Positions 61,435 to 64,000 of a DNA stretch of 64,000 nucleotides are shown piece by piece. The stretch's first letter is position 1. Every line of letters begins with the position of its first letter. A model generated the notes under the pieces. It searched no databases, had not been told where the DNA came from, and saw nothing but the letters and a program-made list of their open reading frames with translations. Made by a program: the position numbers and the translations under genes. This DNA is from Gloeomargarita lithophora Alchichica-D10 (GTDB taxonomy: Bacteria > Cyanobacteriota > Cyanobacteriia > Gloeomargaritales > Gloeomargaritaceae), in contig NZ_CP017675.1 of assembly GCF_001870225.1 (NCBI RefSeq), positions 1,929,791-1,993,790 of the forward strand, read 5' to 3'.

Positions 61435-62679
61435 TCATAACCCATCTCCCTGCGCCAAACGAGCCACCCCCCAAGCCGCTTCCTGTTGGGCGGAAACCAA
61501 TACAGGTACACCTAAAATCCGTTGGCGAATGGTCTGCCATGTTTGGTTGCCACTGCCGCCCCCACTGGTGAAAACCCGTTGCAATTTGGGCGCACCGAGA
61601 TTTTTTAATACCTGATAACCCTGGGCTTCAATGTGTGCCATTGCGGTTAATAATGCTTGTAAAAAATGTACAGGATTATCCGGGCGAGGGGTGAGCCGGG
61701 GCAGTAAATTGGGGTCATGGATGGGGAATCGTTCTCCGGGTCTTAACAGGGGATAATAATCTAAATCTAAGACAATATCCGGGTCAATTTGGGCACTAAA
61801 ATTCAACAGTTCTTCTTCAGAGAAAAAATGGTTTAATACGGCTCCCCCCGTATTGGATGCGCCCCCGACTAACCATAAATTCCCCAGGCGATGGCTATAA
61901 ACACCCGTAGCTTGGTCATCAATGCGATGCTGACTGAGTAATTTCAGCACCAATGTTGAACCCAAAGAAGTCACCCCATCGCCAATTTGATCCGCACCGC
62001 TGGCGATAAAAGCGGCCATGCTATCGGTGGTTCCGGCGTGAATTTGGCAAGTGGTGGGTAGGTGAAATTCTTGGGCTAACCTGGGTTGAATCGTTCCCAC
62101 TGGAGTTCCTGGGATGAAAACCTGGGGGTAATTAACAGCAAAGGGTAAGCCCGCAAACCAATCCGGGTAATTGTTTATGCCGGGGTCGTAGCCTAGTTTT
62201 AAGCTATTATGTTCATCGCTGATACCTAATTTTCCATGTAATAAAAACCCCAACCAATCTACTTGATGCAATAGATATTTATCCTGTAAATCAATGCCCT
62301 GATCCTGATACCAGAATAATTTAATTAAACTCGATGTGGCACTCAAAACCAAATGATTTGCTGGCACATAATGTTTGAGTTCGGGAAGCAAAAAACCAGC
62401 CCGATTATCGTTATACATTAACGTTGGTGCGATGGGTTGACCCTGCCCATCCGTGAGTAAAACCGTGCCTGATGTGCCAGCGATGCCGATGTGGTGGATG
62501 TTGTTAATAATTGACCGGGGAATCTGGCCGAATAATTGCCACACAGCAACCTCCCAGAGAACGGGGGAGGTGGGATTGCGAAAGGGTATCCGGTCGTGGT
62601 ATTGGCATTGCCCCTGGGGATCAATCACTGCGGCTTTGAGTGCTGAAGTGCCGAAGTCCAAACCCAAGGCTAGACCCAT
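61435..62679 (-). CDS. FGGY-family sugar kinase, ribulokinase/xylulokinase-like
   Basis: 414 residues. The opening LALGLDFGTSALKAAVIDPQ is the phosphate-1 loop, IGIAGTSGTVLLTDGQG follows, CQIHAGTTDSMAAFIASGAD has the catalytic Asp region, and FTSGGGSGNQTWQTIRQRIL is the adenosine motif. The shortened length and motifs resemble the cyanobacterial/plant group related to xylulokinase-like XK1, reported to use D-ribulose. Substrate here is inferred. It is divergent from the P-type ATPase. Confidence 0.88.
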   Translation of the reverse strand: MGLALGLDFGTSALKAAVIDPQGQCQYHDRIPFRNPTSPVLWEVAVWQLFGQIPRSIINNIHHIGIAGTSGTVLLTDGQGQPIAPTLMYNDNRAGFLLPELKHYVPANHLVLSATSSLIKLFWYQDQGIDLQDKYLLHQVDWLGFLLHGKLGISDEHNSLKLGYDPGINNYPDWFAGLPFAVNYPQVFIPGTPVGTIQPRLAQEFHLPTTCQIHAGTTDSMAAFIASGADQIGDGVTSLGSTLVLKLLSQHRIDDQATGVYSHRLGNLWLVGGASNTGGAVLNHFFSEEELLNFSAQIDPDIVLDLDYYPLLRPGERFPIHDPNLLPRLTPRPDNPVHFLQALLTAMAHIEAQGYQVLKNLGAPKLQRVFTSGGGSGNQTWQTIRQRILGVPVLVSAQQEAAWGVARLAQGDGL

Positions 62680-62751
62680 GGTTCAGCCCTCGCACGCTGT
62701 TCAACCGCTGACCTAACCTCTAGGATAGGAACAGATGTCACAGGAATTTTC

Positions 62752-64000
62752 ATGGCCACTGCTCCCGATTCACCCTTCCCCGATTGGCACAGTTTCCCCA
62801 TTCTGGTAACCCTAGACCGCCTGGAAAGTAAACCCGAAGGGCTTGACCCGGTGCAGGTGCAGGAACGGTTGGCTCACTACGGGCGGAACGAATTGCAGGA
62901 AATGCACCAGCGGAGTCGTTGGCAGATTCTATGGGATCAGTTCAAAAATATCATGCTGTTGTTGTTGATTGCGGTGGCGGTGATTTCGGCCATTACCGAC
63001 CTGATCCAGTCTTTGCAAGAACAGCGGTTTATTTTTCCTAAGGATACGGTAGCGATTTTAAGCATCGTCATTTTGAATGGCCTGCTGGGTTATGTGCAGG
63101 AAAGCAAAGCTGAGCAAGCCCTGGCCGCTTTGAAAAAAATGTCCTCCTCCCGGGTGCGGGTCCTGCGGGCGGGGCAAGTGCAGGAGGTGAACGCCCCGGA
63201 GTTGGTGCCGGGGGATGTGGTGCTGGTGGAAGCGGGCAACAGACTCCCGGCGGACGGGCGGTGGTTGGTGACGGCCAATCTCCAGGTGCGGGAGGCGGCG
63301 CTGACCGGGGAAGCCCTGCCGGTGACCAAACAGGCGGATGTGGTACTGCCGGCGGATACGGAGTTGGGCGACCGGGTAAATTTGGGTTTTATGGGCACGG
63401 AAGTCATCCAGGGGCGGGGGACGCTGGTGGTGACCCAAACGGGGATGAGTACGCAACTGGGGAAAATTGCCGCCGCCATTCAAGCGGTCGAGGTCGAGCC
63501 TACACCCCTGCAACGGCGGATGGATCAACTGGGGAAGGTGCTGGTCGTAGGAGCCTTGATTTTGGTGGCTTTGGTCATCGTGGGCGGCACGCTTTATCAA
63601 CCGAGTATGTTCGGTGCCCTGGTGCAGGTGTCGTTGAGTATGGCGGTGGCGGTGGTGCCGGAGGGGTTACCGGCGGTGGTGACGATTACCCTGGCGTTGG
63701 GTACCCGGCGGATGATGCAGCGGCGGGCCTTGATTCGTCGCTTACCCGCGGTGGAAACCCTGGGTTCGGTGACGGTGGTGTGTTCGGATAAAACCGGGAC
63801 ATTAACCCAAAATAAAATGGTGGCGCAGGCGGTGGGTCTGCCGGAAATTGGGTTAATTCAAGTCACTGGCACGGGCTACCAACCGCAGGGGGAATTTCTC
63901 CAGGGGGATCACCCCTTCGCACCCCAATCCCACCCGGATTTGATGGGCTTTTTGTTAACCGGACTGCTTTGTAACGATGCGATTTGGCAACAAGACCAGG
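62752..64000 (+). CDS. P-type cation ATPase, type II (PacL-like), partial
   Basis: 416 N-terminal residues from ATG 62752 are visible; the gene leaves the window. Cation_ATPase_N region ([20 protein letters not shown]), the actuator motif [15 protein letters not shown] (TGEA), membrane helix 4 with [20 protein letters not shown], and the phosphorylation site [15 protein letters not shown] are all intact. The PEGLPA motif marks type II pumps (Ca2+, Na+ or related). Ion specificity needs helices 5-6 beyond the window. Confidence 0.93.
   Translation, partial: MATAPDSPFPDWHSFPILVTLDRLESKPEGLDPVQVQERLAHYGRNELQEMHQRSRWQILWDQFKNIMLLLLIAVAVISAITDLIQSLQEQRFIFPKDTVAILSIVILNGLLGYVQESKAEQALAALKKMSSSRVRVLRAGQVQEVNAPELVPGDVVLVEAGNRLPADGRWLVTANLQVREAALTGEALPVTKQADVVLPADTELGDRVNLGFMGTEVIQGRGTLVVTQTGMSTQLGKIAAAIQAVEVEPTPLQRRMDQLGKVLVVGALILVALVIVGGTLYQPSMFGALVQVSLSMAVAVVPEGLPAVVTITLALGTRRMMQRRALIRRLPAVETLGSVTVVCSDKTGTLTQNKMVAQAVGLPEIGLIQVTGTGYQPQGEFLQGDHPFAPQSHPDLMGFLLTGLLCNDAIWQQDQ

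Noticed and set aside
1-64000. tRNA, rRNA, CRISPR arrays and abundant HIP1 (GCGATCGC) sites
   Set aside because: Reading through the intergenic regions I found no tRNA cloverleaf or spaced direct repeats, and I did not notice HIP1 octamers; a motif scan would settle the last point.

Overview
The window is chromosomal DNA of a cyanobacterium. It encodes chlorophyll synthase (ChlG), the cytochrome b6f subunit PetG, a class C flavodiiron protein, GGPP synthase, and several families largely confined to cyanobacteria (DUF4079, DUF4912, an orthocaspase homologue, many Uma2 proteins). The bulk DNA is G+C-rich with long G or C runs. Three stretches are visibly more A+T-rich or differ in codon texture and look imported: the glycan genes at 5.9-8.5 kb, the restriction-modification locus at 13.1-15.0 kb, and the sensor/Coq4/sterol-desaturase cluster at 42.3-46.5 kb. 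Gene content fits an early-branching unicellular lineage such as Gloeomargarita, but that is only a guess. I saw no rRNA, tRNA or CRISPR array.

Layout. 0-3.8 kb: the end of a contractile injection system (CIS) operon on the minus strand, a LuxR-type regulator followed by gp25, baseplate J and tail-protein-I homologues, chained by ATGA overlaps. 3.9-9.9 kb: methyltransferase, PstS, two glycan genes, HupE and a Crp/Fnr regulator. 10-12.3 kb: mreBCD. 13.1-15 kb: a DNA methyltransferase and a restriction endonuclease broken by two short insertions. 15.1-20 kb: rsmD, petG, a frameshifted cobS, an Hsp70 homologue and the hrcA operon. 20-31 kb: chlG, moxR, crtE with a PAP2-like gene, bestrophin, a phosphodiester glycosidase family protein, a hydrolase and Uma2 genes. 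31-36 kb: purF, a decayed sulfate-transport operon (sbpA, cysT/cysW) with hicBA inside it, a further Uma2 gene and a ParE-type toxin-antitoxin pair. 36-42 kb: DUF4912 protein, icd, LCP protein, class I aldolase. 42.3-46.5 kb: two-component system, Spy-like protein, Coq4, sterol desaturase. 46.6-64 kb: radical SAM protein, MBL hydrolase, citramalate synthase, MFS carrier, ATP sulfurylase, orthocaspase pseudoenzyme, transglutaminase-like protein, flavodiiron protein, YIP1 protein, SppA, a DUF2442/DUF4160 pair, a sugar kinase and the 5' part of a P-type ATPase.

The most unusual feature is a set of about a dozen short non-coding insertions of roughly 90-120 bp. At least three groups have different terminal inverted repeats and different target duplications (TA for two groups, 4 bp for the third), yet all carry the same hairpin core (GGTCGCAGGGGCACCGCCCC and close variants) in the same relative orientation. 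Removing two of them with their TA duplications restores a complete 221-codon restriction endonuclease. Removing an identical copy of one of these restores an 88-codon DUF4160 gene. Another copy supplies the present stop codon of a radical SAM gene.

Several genes are degrading: sbpA has a frameshift and a large internal deletion, the sulfate permease reads as a CysT-CysW chimera with an in-frame TAG, and cobS has a frameshift in a G10 run. ATP sulfurylase is intact, so sulfate probably enters the cell by another route.
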